DNA from: Rhodospirillales bacterium
Lineage (GTDB): Bacteria > Pseudomonadota > Alphaproteobacteria > Geminicoccales > Geminicoccaceae
Direction: 5' to 3'
Assembly (NCBI GenBank): GCA_007131045.1
Contig: SLRI01000450.1
Coordinates: forward strand, 1 to 6,775
Length of the DNA stretch: 6,775 nt
Shown here: positions 1-5,179 of the stretch, piece by piece
How the letters are laid out: each line of letters begins with the position of its first letter
Numbering within the stretch: position 1 is the stretch's first letter
Translations under genes and position numbers: made by a program
The notes under the pieces: generated by a model
What the model saw: the letters and a program-made list of their open reading frames with translations, nothing else
The model's database searches: none
What the model was told of the DNA's origin: nothing

Positions 1-67
1 CCCCAGCCGCGAGGAAGTCTACAGCTTCGGCTACGACTTCGTCCGCCGTGGCTGGGACAACAGCTGA
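1..67 (+). CDS. 3' end of an unidentified upstream gene (partial)
   Basis: The frame starting at base 2 reads 21 codons with high-GC codon use and ends in TGA at 65-67. The visible C-terminus contains VYSFGYDFVRRGWDNS. This is too short for a family call. The stop lies 21 nt before the ATG of the sugar isomerase, with that gene's ribosome site in the gap, so the two are probably co-transcribed. By context it may be another sugar-metabolism enzyme or transporter part, but this is only inference from position. Confidence 0.6.
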   Translation, partial: PSREEVYSFGYDFVRRGWDNS

Positions 68-88
68 ACGTACTCGGAGGTTCGACCC

Positions 89-1150
89 ATGGCCATCGCC
101 ACCATCCAGGGCCCCGCCATCTTCCTCGCCCAGTTCGCCGGCGACCGGGAACCCTTCAACAGCCTCGAGTCGATCGCAGAATGGGCCGCGTCGCTCGGCT
201 ATGAGGGCATCCAGATCCCGTCCTGGGACTCCCGCCTGTTCGACCTGAAGAAGGCCGCCGAGAGCCGGGACTACTGCGACGAGGTCGAGGGCATCTGTTC
301 GGCCCACGGCCTCACCATCACCGAGCTTTCCACCCACCTCCAGGGCCAGCTCGTGGCGGTCAACCCGGCCTATGACGAGCTCTTCGACGCCTTCGCACCC
401 GCGGCGGTGCACAAGAACCCGAAGGCGCGGCAGGAATGGGCGGTGGAGCAGGTGAAGCTCGCCGCCACCGCCTCGAAGAACCTGGGCCTGACCAGACATG
501 TCGGCTTTTCCGGGGCACTCGCCTTCCCCTACCTCTACCCCTGGCCGCCCCGCCCGGCCGGGCTGATCGAAGAGGCCTTCGCCGAGCTCGCCCGCCGCTG
601 GAAGCCGATTCTCGACCACTACGACAGCTGCGGCGTCGACTACGGCTACGAGATCCACCCGGGCGAAGACCTGATGGACGGCATCACCTACGAGATGTTC
701 CTCGAGGCCGTGGGCAACCACAAAAGGGCCACCATCAACTACGACCCCAGCCACTTCGTCCTGCAGCAGCTCGACTATCTGGCATTCATCGACATCTACC
801 ACGAAAAGATCACCTCCTTTCACGTCAAGGACGCTGAGTTCAACCCGGACGGCCGCCAGGGGGTCTATTCCGGCTACCAGAACTGGGTGAACCGCGCCGG
901 GCGCTTCCGCTCGCTGGGCGACGGCCAGGTCGACTTCGCGGCCGTCTTCTCCAAGCTCACCACCTACGGCTACGACCACTGGGCGGTGCTGGAGTGGGAA
1001 TGCTGCCTCAAGCACCCCGAGGAAGGTGCCGCCGAAGGGGCCGGCTTCATCGAGGACCACATCATCCGGGTGACCGAGACGGCCTTCGACGACTTCGCCG
1101 CCGGCGGCAGCGATGCTGCGGCCAACAAGCGGATTTTGGGGATAGAATAG
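89..1150 (+). CDS. Sugar phosphate isomerase/epimerase, xylose-isomerase-like TIM barrel
   Basis: This is a 353-aa cytosolic enzyme of the AP-endonuclease-2/xylose-isomerase-like TIM-barrel superfamily. Seen in the sequence: a likely metal site made of Glu188 (in YEIHPGED), Asp219 (in YDPSHF), His245 (in FHVKD) and Glu302 (in VLEWE), with His222 three residues after the Asp. The E-D-H-E order and the D-to-H spacing match D-tagatose/D-psicose 3-epimerases and IolE/IolI-type proteins. The family isomerises, epimerises or dehydrates keto-sugars and inososes using a divalent metal. At 353 aa it is longer than the usual 260-300 aa, with an extended insert before the last catalytic Glu and an acidic/Ala-rich tail. 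The start is set by GGAGG at 76-80, 8 nt before the ATG. The Gfo/Idh/MocA dehydrogenase downstream suggests a shared substrate, perhaps a cyclitol or 3-keto sugar. The family is secure; the substrate is unknown. Confidence 0.9.
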   Translation: MAIATIQGPAIFLAQFAGDREPFNSLESIAEWAASLGYEGIQIPSWDSRLFDLKKAAESRDYCDEVEGICSAHGLTITELSTHLQGQLVAVNPAYDELFDAFAPAAVHKNPKARQEWAVEQVKLAATASKNLGLTRHVGFSGALAFPYLYPWPPRPAGLIEEAFAELARRWKPILDHYDSCGVDYGYEIHPGEDLMDGITYEMFLEAVGNHKRATINYDPSHFVLQQLDYLAFIDIYHEKITSFHVKDAEFNPDGRQGVYSGYQNWVNRAGRFRSLGDGQVDFAAVFSKLTTYGYDHWAVLEWECCLKHPEEGAAEGAGFIEDHIIRVTETAFDDFAAGGSDAAANKRILGIE

Positions 1151-1156
1151 AAGAAT

Positions 1157-1179
1157 GCGGGGAGGATGATCCTCCCCGC
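1157..1179. repeat. Palindrome 1: 10-bp perfect GC-rich hairpin after the isomerase stop
   Basis: GCGGGGAGGA (1157-1166) is the exact reverse complement of TCCTCCCCGC (1170-1179), leaving a TGA loop. It starts 6 nt after the stop codon of the isomerase gene. No T-run follows, so it is not a canonical intrinsic terminator. It may act as a 3'-end stabiliser, a partial terminator, or one half of a REP-type pair with the palindrome at 1211-1233. Confidence 0.75.
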
Positions 1180-1210
1180 GCCCCACCATTACTTGAAGTC
1201 ATGAGGGGGC

Positions 1211-1233
1211 GCGGGGGGAATCATTTCCCCCGC
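1211..1233. repeat. Palindrome 2: near-copy of palindrome 1 in opposite orientation
   Basis: GCGGGGGGAA (1211-1220) pairs with TTTCCCCCGC (1224-1233) over 10 positions, one of them a G-U wobble (1218/1226), around a TCA loop. The 23-nt unit matches the reverse complement of palindrome 1 at 18 of 23 positions by hand count. That is the layout expected of an inverted pair of REP-like units. It ends 27 nt before the ATG of the dehydrogenase and does not cover its ribosome site. Confidence 0.7.
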
Positions 1234-1246
1234 ATTTCTCTGAAAC

Positions 1247-1251
1247 GGAGG
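1247..1251 (+). promoter_or_regulatory. Ribosome binding site that fixes the dehydrogenase start
   Basis: GGAGG at 1247-1251 stands 9 nt before the ATG at 1261. A nearer ATG at 1254 is only 2 nt away and in another frame. An in-frame ATG at 1201 has no Shine-Dalgarno sequence and would translate through palindrome 2. The 1261 start gives a protein beginning MAKRRLRLGMVGGG, which places the Rossmann motif at the normal N-terminal position. Confidence 0.75.
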
Positions 1252-1260
1252 GCATGGCTC

Positions 1261-2415
1261 ATGGCCAAGCGACGTCTGCGTCTCGGCATGGTCGGCGGCG
1301 GGCAGGGGGCTTTCATCGGCGGGGTGCATCGTCTGGCCGCGCGGATGGACGACCGCTACGAGCTGGTGGCCGGCTGTTTCGCCAGCACCGCCGAGAAGTC
1401 CAAGGCCTCGGGCATCGAACTCGGGGTCGATCCCGGCCGCACCTATGGCAGCTTCGAGGAGATGGCCACATCCGAGGCCGGTCGCGAGGACGGCATCGAC
1501 GTGGTCTCGATCGTCACCCCCAACCACGTCCACTTCGCCGCCTGCTTCGCCTTCCTCGAGGCCGGCATCCCGGTCATCTGCGACAAGCCGATGACCACCA
1601 CCTTCGCCGATGCCGTGGCCTTGCAGGCACTGGTGGCCAATACCGGCAAGGCCTTCGTCTTGACCCACAACTACACCGGCTACCCGATGATCCGCCAGGC
1701 CCGGGCGATGGTCGAAGCCGGGCTCTTGGGCAAAATCCGGGTCGTCCAGGCCGAATACGCCCAGGACTGGCTCGCCACCAAGATCGAGACGGAGGGGCTC
1801 AAGCAGGCCGAATGGCGCACCGACCCCGCCCGCTCGGGCCCGGCCGGCAGCACCGGCGACATCGGCACCCACGCCGCCAACCTCGCCTCGTTCGTGACCG
1901 GCCTCGACATCGACGAGCTCGCAGCCGAGCTCTCGACCTTCGTCGAGGGCAGGCGGCTCGACGACGACTGCCGCGTGCTGCTGCGCTTCGCCGAGGGTGC
2001 CAGGGGCATGCTCTGGGCGAGCCAGGTCGCCTGCGGCAACGAGAACGGCCTGAAGCTCCGCGTCTACGGCGAGAAGGGCGGCCTCGAATGGTCGCAGGAG
2101 GATCCCAACTACCTCTGGCACGCGCCTTTGGGCGAGCCCAAGCGCCTGATCACCCGCGGCGGCGCCGGTGCCGGCCCGGAAGCCGGCCGGGTCAGCCGCA
2201 TCCCGCCCGGCCACCCCGAAGGCTACCTCGAAGGCTTCGCCAACATCTATTCCGACACCGCCGAGCTGCTCTGGGCCAAGCTCGAATCCCGCGACCCCGA
2301 CCCCGCCACCAACCTGCTGCCCACCGTCACCGACGGCGTGAAGGGCGTAAAGTTCATCGAGGCGGTGGTCGAATCCAGCGAACACGGCGGCCGCTGGACA
2401 ACGGCGCGGATCTGA
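1261..2415 (+). CDS. Gfo/Idh/MocA family NAD(P)-dependent oxidoreductase
   Basis: This 384-aa cytosolic dehydrogenase is of typical length for the glucose-fructose oxidoreductase/inositol dehydrogenase/rhizopine MocA family. Seen: an N-terminal Rossmann nucleotide-binding segment, LGMVGGGQGAFIGGVH (about residues 7-22); the family CDKPMTT motif at 107-113 with Lys109 (the EKP/DKP lysine); and GDIGTH at 199-204, with Asp200 and His204 at the D-x3-H spacing of the catalytic pair in inositol dehydrogenase. The C-terminal half fits the family's alpha/beta substrate domain. Members oxidise or reduce a sugar or cyclitol hydroxyl/keto group with NAD(P). It follows the isomerase after a 110-nt spacer carrying two palindromes, so the pair is probably one operon with a structured junction. 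Inositol-like, scyllo-inosose or 3-keto-sugar substrates are all possible; the sequence does not decide. Confidence 0.92.
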   Translation: MAKRRLRLGMVGGGQGAFIGGVHRLAARMDDRYELVAGCFASTAEKSKASGIELGVDPGRTYGSFEEMATSEAGREDGIDVVSIVTPNHVHFAACFAFLEAGIPVICDKPMTTTFADAVALQALVANTGKAFVLTHNYTGYPMIRQARAMVEAGLLGKIRVVQAEYAQDWLATKIETEGLKQAEWRTDPARSGPAGSTGDIGTHAANLASFVTGLDIDELAAELSTFVEGRRLDDDCRVLLRFAEGARGMLWASQVACGNENGLKLRVYGEKGGLEWSQEDPNYLWHAPLGEPKRLITRGGAGAGPEAGRVSRIPPGHPEGYLEGFANIYSDTAELLWAKLESRDPDPATNLLPTVTDGVKGVKFIEAVVESSEHGGRWTTARI

Positions 2416-2639
2416 GGACGACGCGCAAGGGGAGGCGGCGAATCGGCTCGGGCTCCATCGCTTTTTCTGACAGGCCAGCTTTTCTTTCAGGGTGCGCCAT
2501 GTCGAGCGACGGTGGTAGCTTCCGAAAGGAGGCATTTTGGCGCCGGGCTTACGACAACGCTGTCTGCAGGATGCCGGCCACCGCAAGTCAGAAGCTCTGC
2601 CGGTCGACGTGAAGCTTTGACAGTGAAAGGAACGGTTCG
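2416..2639. other. 224-nt spacer with no convincing gene; left edge of the foreign patch
   Basis: Composition drops here relative to the sugar operon, with T-rich stretches at 2462-2466 and 2480-2487. An open frame at 2499-2612 (ATG, 37 codons, weak AGGG 6 nt upstream) and a 27-codon TTG frame at 2537-2620 exist. The second is preceded by a near-perfect Shine-Dalgarno AAAGGAGG at 2525-2532. Neither gives a recognisable protein, and both could be chance or decayed remnants. The 10-mer GACGTGAAGC occurs at 2606-2615 and again at 2649-2658, just inside the next gene. No clear promoter was found for the downstream cassette, although it must lie here if the cassette is transcribed independently. 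Confidence 0.45.
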
Positions 2640-2918
2640 ATGGCTATTGACGTGAAGCAAGCCGTTCAGCGTGCTTTCGAGCATGCACGCGAACTCTATA
2701 AACCTCAAGATCTGCAAGATCTTCGTTTAGAAGCCGTAGAGTATGACGAACTCCACAAGGAGTGGAAAATAACAGTGGGTTTTGACACTGGCAAAACAAT
2801 CAAAAAAAAGAGTGGTATGAATTTGTTTCCCGAAACGTCTTATGAGACGCAGCGCGCCTATAAAGAGTTTTATATTGATGAAGAAACCGGTGCGATGAAA
2901 AAAATGCTGATGGCCTAA
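2640..2918 (+). CDS. Small protein of unknown function paired with a PIN-domain protein
   Basis: This 92-aa soluble protein has no signal peptide or membrane segment. AAGGAA at 2627-2632, 7 nt before the ATG, supports the start. By eye the order is an N-terminal amphipathic helix (about residues 4-19), then strand-like segments (LRLEAVEYDE, WKITVGFD), a Lys-rich stretch (KTIKKKSG, about 52-59), and a final strand-turn-strand (YKEFYIDEETGAMKKM). The last part resembles the short strand-DxxTG-strand ends seen in small PepSY-like proteins, but I cannot assign a family. There is no helix-turn-helix, ribbon-helix-helix or AbrB motif of a classical antitoxin. It is AT-rich (bases 2761-2880 are about 38% GC by hand count), unlike its neighbours. 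Its stop precedes the PIN gene's TTG by two bases, so the products are likely translationally coupled and may bind each other. An antitoxin-like role is inference. Confidence 0.75.
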   Translation: MAIDVKQAVQRAFEHARELYKPQDLQDLRLEAVEYDELHKEWKITVGFDTGKTIKKKSGMNLFPETSYETQRAYKEFYIDEETGAMKKMLMA

Positions 2919-2920
2919 TC

Positions 2921-3427
2921 TTGAAGGAGAGCGCCAAGAAATTAATTGAAAAGTATCGAGCCAGGGGTATTTTGCTCGATGCTAATCTGCTGTTGCTGTT
3001 CTTGGTGGGGCAGGTTGCGCCTCGTAGCATTGGCATTGAGCGAGGGGTGAAAGAATTTGTGCAAGAAGACTTCATATTGCTAAAAGAGGAAATTATAGAT
3101 GCCGCAACAGCACTCTACACGATGCCCAGCATTGTGACAGAAGTCTCGAATCTCGTTCGTGCCGGTGATCGGGAGCGCATCCGCGGGATCACGGCAGCAC
3201 TCGGTAAATGGGTGCTTCGGGCGAACGAAGAGTACGTCGAAAGTCGGGCCATTGTCAGCGATCCGGTGTTTTCGAGATTCGGGCTCACCGATGCAGGGCT
3301 GAAGATTGTCTTGTCTCGTGGCATTTTGCTCGTCACCGTGGACCGCCCATTGGCAGGTTTGGTCGAAAAATTGAAATTCGATGTGCTCAATTTCAATCAT
3401 TTGAGATTTCGTGATCTTCAGGGGTGA
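2921..3427 (+). CDS. PIN-domain protein, probable metal-dependent ribonuclease or toxin
   Basis: The 168-aa protein carries the spaced acidic residues of a PIN nuclease. Asp20 follows a hydrophobic strand (GILLDANLLLLFLVG), Glu74 sits in PSIVTEVSNLV, Asp124 in GLTDAGLK, and Asp141 in the terminal strand LLVTVDRPLA. PIN domains use this D-E-D-D set to hold Mg/Mn and cut single-stranded RNA; many are VapC-type toxins. Length is slightly above the usual 130-145 aa VapC, with extra helical sequence in the middle. The start is TTG at 2921: no ATG or GTG occurs between the in-frame stop at 2879 and the catalytic Asp20. There is no upstream Shine-Dalgarno, which suggests re-initiation from the preceding gene (TAA at 2916-2918). 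The 5' half is AT-rich and the 3' half less so. The PIN assignment is fairly secure. Whether it is a toxin, a defence nuclease or an RNA-processing enzyme is open. Confidence 0.85.
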   Translation: MKESAKKLIEKYRARGILLDANLLLLFLVGQVAPRSIGIERGVKEFVQEDFILLKEEIIDAATALYTMPSIVTEVSNLVRAGDRERIRGITAALGKWVLRANEEYVESRAIVSDPVFSRFGLTDAGLKIVLSRGILLVTVDRPLAGLVEKLKFDVLNFNHLRFRDLQG

Positions 3428-3447
3428 CAAAGCCAAGGGTTTTGCAG

Positions 3448-3464
3448 TGCGCGACTGGCGCGCA
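3448..3464 (+). terminator. Small hairpin just after the PIN gene
   Basis: TGCGCG (3448-3453) pairs with CGCGCA (3459-3464) around a 5-nt ACTGG loop, 20 nt past the PIN stop codon. There is no following T-run. It could be a weak 3'-end structure for the cassette transcript, but six base pairs in GC-rich DNA could be chance. Confidence 0.25.
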
Positions 3465-3489
3465 AGAGGCTGATGTCCCAACCGCCGTG

Positions 3490-3519
3490 GTCGGGCCGGC
3501 GCATGACGGCAGGCCCGAC
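3490..3519. terminator. Hairpin in the spacer between the PIN cassette and the next gene
   Basis: GTCGGGCC (3490-3497) is the exact reverse complement of GGCCCGAC (3512-3519), around a 14-nt loop that can add a two-pair inner stem. It lies about 60 nt beyond the PIN stop and about 90 nt before the next start. It has no T-run, so a Rho-independent terminator is not proven; a 3'-end stabilising structure fits equally. The rest of 3428-3610 shows only a small GAGCC/GGCTC hairpin (3579-3591) and no recognisable promoter or RNA gene. Confidence 0.35.
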
Positions 3520-3610
3520 GCGGATCGCGGACAGCTCGACGGAAGTTGGTACTCGGTATGGTCGACCCTGGGCCTTTCGAGCCGGCGGCTCCTGCTCTAG
3601 GCTGCCTTTC

Positions 3611-3988
3611 ATGTTCGGTTTTCTCGGCAGGTTCGGCCGGGCGCGGGAGCTGCGGCAGCTCGATGATGCGCTCAGGGCCGTCGACGTGCATCCGGCGCTC
3701 GTGCCGGATGCGGTGCAGCTGACCGCCGTACGTCTGTTGCAGGCCGAGCGCGGCAGGCCCGAGCCCGTGGACTATGCCGCTGCGGCCGAGCTCATCGCCT
3801 ATTGCATGATCGGTGCGAGCAACTTCACCGCCGCCAACGATCTCGCCACCGCAGAGGCCGTGGAGGCCCGGATCGAGGCCGCGATCGACCATGGCGACAG
3901 CCTCGATGCCAGGCTCGTGCTGCTCCTCCTGCACGCCGGTATCGTCAACCCGGGCATCGTCGAGCGCTTCGGCCTCGAAGCCGGTTGA
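3611..3988 (+). CDS. Hypothetical small alpha-helical protein
   Basis: I do not recognise a named family. From the ATG at 3611 it gives 125 aa beginning MFGFLGRFGRARELRQLDDA. The composition is rich in Ala, Leu, Glu and Arg, with helix-like spacing throughout and recognisable blocks such as DVHPALVPDAVQLTA, AAELIAYCMIG and GDSLDARLVLLLLHAGI. No signal peptide, membrane span or cysteine motif is seen; it should be a soluble cytoplasmic protein. An upstream in-frame ATG at 3473 would add 46 residues, but that stretch is low-complexity, translates through the 3490-3519 hairpin and looks non-coding, so 3611 is preferred even though its ribosome site is weak. Codon use is again high-GC, unlike the PIN cassette. 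It ends 21 nt before the transporter promoter element, so a link to the transporter is positional only. Confidence 0.65.
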   Translation: MFGFLGRFGRARELRQLDDALRAVDVHPALVPDAVQLTAVRLLQAERGRPEPVDYAAAAELIAYCMIGASNFTAANDLATAEAVEARIEAAIDHGDSLDARLVLLLLHAGIVNPGIVERFGLEAG

Positions 3989-4008
3989 GCCGCCCCGTAC
4001 GTTGTCTG

Positions 4009-4024
4009 TGTGACATACGTCACA
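4009..4024. promoter_or_regulatory. CRP/FNR-like palindromic operator overlapping the transporter promoter
   Basis: TGTGA (4009-4013), a six-base spacer CATACG, and TCACA (4020-4024) form the consensus CRP half-sites at the correct spacing; the symmetry extends to TGTGAC/GTCACA. It covers the putative -35 box. Its centre (4016/4017) would lie near -28 from a start site around 4045. That position usually means repression rather than class II activation at -41.5. The regulator could be a CRP/FNR family member or another dimeric factor. Confidence 0.6.
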
Positions 4025-4038
4025 AAAGCTCCTATATT
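4010..4038 (+). promoter_or_regulatory. Sigma-70-type promoter for the TRAP operon
   Basis: GTGACA at 4010-4015 matches the -35 consensus at five of six positions. It is followed after exactly 17 nt by TATATT at 4033-4038, close to the TATAAT -10 box. It sits in a locally AT-rich stretch within otherwise GC-rich DNA. The predicted transcript would start near 4045 with a leader of about 80 nt. The overlap with the palindrome at 4009-4024 supports a regulated promoter. Confidence 0.55.
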
Positions 4039-4112
4039 CAAAAATCGTGCCGCTGCCGCAACGCTCGGTCACGCTCGGCATCGGCGCTTCCTGGCAACCC
4101 TTCGGCAACCAT

Positions 4113-4117
4113 GGAGG
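4113..4117 (+). promoter_or_regulatory. Ribosome binding site that fixes the binding-protein start
   Basis: GGAGG at 4113-4117 is 6 nt before ATG 4124. A longer in-frame reading from GTG 4010 would begin inside the promoter/operator and has no ribosome site, so ATG 4124 is chosen. Confidence 0.75.
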
Positions 4118-4123
4118 CAGCAC

Positions 4124-5083
4124 ATGACCAACTACCATAGCATCCCGACGATCGGTGCGCTGGCCCTCGCGCTCACCTTGCCGGCCACCGGCCCGGCCGT
4201 CTCGCAGACCGCGATTTCGCTCGCGACGGGCGGTGTCGCCGGCGTCTACTTTCCCTTGGGCGGGGCGATGGCCCAGGCCTGGACCGAGGGCGTCGACGGG
4301 CTCACCGTGACCGCCGAATCCACCGGTGCCAGCGTCGTCAACGTCCGCCTGCTCGAAGGCGGCGAGGCGGAGCTGGCCCTGATCCAGAACGACATCGCGA
4401 GCTACGCCCACAACGCCGAGGAGATGTTCGAGGCGGACGACCCGCACGAGAAGGCGCTCGGCATGGCGATGCTCTATCCCGAGGTCATCCAGATCGTCAC
4501 GCTCGCCGGCTCCGGCATCGAGACCGTCGACGATCTCGCCGGGCGGACCGTGGCGCTCGGCGCACCCGGCAGCGGCACCGAGGCCAACGCCCGGCAGATC
4601 CTGGAGATCCACGACATCACCTATGCCGGCATCACGCCGCAGTTCCTGCCCTTCGGCGAGTCGGTCGATGCCTTGCGCGACGGGCGGATCGACGCGGCAT
4701 TCCTGACCGCCGGCATCCCCACGGCGGCAGTCATCGACCTCGATGCGACGGAGGATCTGGGCATCGTCAGGGTCGACCCGGACCGCGCGGACGAGCTCGC
4801 CGAGCGCTGGCCCTTCTATGCCGACTTCACCATCCCGGGCGGCACCTACACGGGCATCGAGGACGACGTCGAGACCGTGACCGTGCAGGCGATGCTGGTC
4901 GCCAGCGCCGACCTCGATGCCGACCTGGTCGAGAACATGCTCGAGGTGCTGTTCGACGACAGGACCCTCGAGATGCTCTGCGACACGCATGTCCGCGGCT
5001 GCGACGTCTCGCTGGATACCGCCCAGACCGCGATGCCGATCGACCTGCATCCAGGCGCCGAGCGCTTCTACGACAACCAGTAG
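4124..5083 (+). CDS. TAXI-family TRAP transporter periplasmic substrate-binding protein
   Basis: This 319-aa secreted binding protein is of normal length for the TAXI (TRAP-associated extracytoplasmic immunogenic, NMT1-like) group. An N-terminal export signal is visible: a hydrophobic stretch about residues 10-22, then AVS before Gln28 as a likely signal-peptidase site. Its n-region has no Lys or Arg, which is unusual. The mature protein opens with the family's SLATGGVAGVYFPLGG ligand-loop pattern (about 32-46). ALIQNDIA follows near 85-92, GAPGSGTEAN at 146-155, then DALRDGRIDAAF and a C-terminal DLHPGAERFYDN. Two Cys near the C-terminus (in MLCDTHVRGCDV) could form a disulfide. It should capture a solute in the periplasm and hand it to the permease encoded next. 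TAXI ligands known so far are mostly amino or dicarboxylic acids; the ligand here is not deducible. Confidence 0.93.
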   Translation: MTNYHSIPTIGALALALTLPATGPAVSQTAISLATGGVAGVYFPLGGAMAQAWTEGVDGLTVTAESTGASVVNVRLLEGGEAELALIQNDIASYAHNAEEMFEADDPHEKALGMAMLYPEVIQIVTLAGSGIETVDDLAGRTVALGAPGSGTEANARQILEIHDITYAGITPQFLPFGESVDALRDGRIDAAFLTAGIPTAAVIDLDATEDLGIVRVDPDRADELAERWPFYADFTIPGGTYTGIEDDVETVTVQAMLVASADLDADLVENMLEVLFDDRTLEMLCDTHVRGCDVSLDTAQTAMPIDLHPGAERFYDNQ

Positions 5084-5108
5084 CGGCAACCGCGAAGCCG
5101 CACGGTCG

Positions 5109-5147
5109 GCGGCGGGCAGAGGTGGCGAGGGAGCCGCTGCCCGCCGC
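5109..5147 (+). other. Intergenic hairpin between binding-protein and permease genes
   Basis: GCGGCGGGCAG (5109-5119) is the exact reverse complement of CTGCCCGCCGC (5137-5147), an 11-bp stem. The 17-nt loop may itself form a GGC/GCC mini-stem (5124-5126 with 5133-5135). It starts 25 nt after the binding-protein stop and ends 32 nt before the permease ATG. No T-run follows. In binding-protein transporter operons such structures commonly protect the upstream mRNA or reduce read-through, giving more binding protein than permease; that role is inferred here. Confidence 0.6.
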
Positions 5148-5179
5148 GCCGGCGCACGCTCGGCAGTCAGGGGCGCCGA

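Noticed and set aside
1201..1260. Upstream in-frame ATG at 1201 as the dehydrogenase start or a leader peptide
   Set aside because: No ribosome site precedes it, and it would translate through palindrome 2. The GGAGG before 1261 and the Rossmann position both favour the later start.
2438..2466. Possible intrinsic terminator after the dehydrogenase (GCGA...TCGC followed by five T)
   Set aside because: Only four outer pairs form, and the inner sequence does not continue the stem, so the T-run alone is not enough.
1189..2586. Minus-strand frame of 465 codons opposite the dehydrogenase
   Set aside because: The Gly/Ala/Val/Asp-rich translation shows no domain, while the + strand carries a complete Gfo/Idh/MocA protein with its catalytic residues.
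2617..2622. TTGACA as a -35 box for the PIN cassette
   Set aside because: At 17-nt spacing its -10 would fall on the ATG at 2640, and no good TATA-like hexamer is there; the ribosome site downstream of it would be lost from the mRNA.
2616..3457. Possible short flanking repeats of the AT-rich cassette (TTTGACAGTG near 2616 and TTTGCAGTG near 3441)
   Set aside because: They differ by an inserted base and are too short and imperfect to be called target-site duplications or attachment sites.
3560..3600. TTCGAGCC resembling a tRNA T-loop
   Set aside because: No acceptor, D or anticodon stem can be built around it; it is part of a small GAGCC/GGCTC hairpin.
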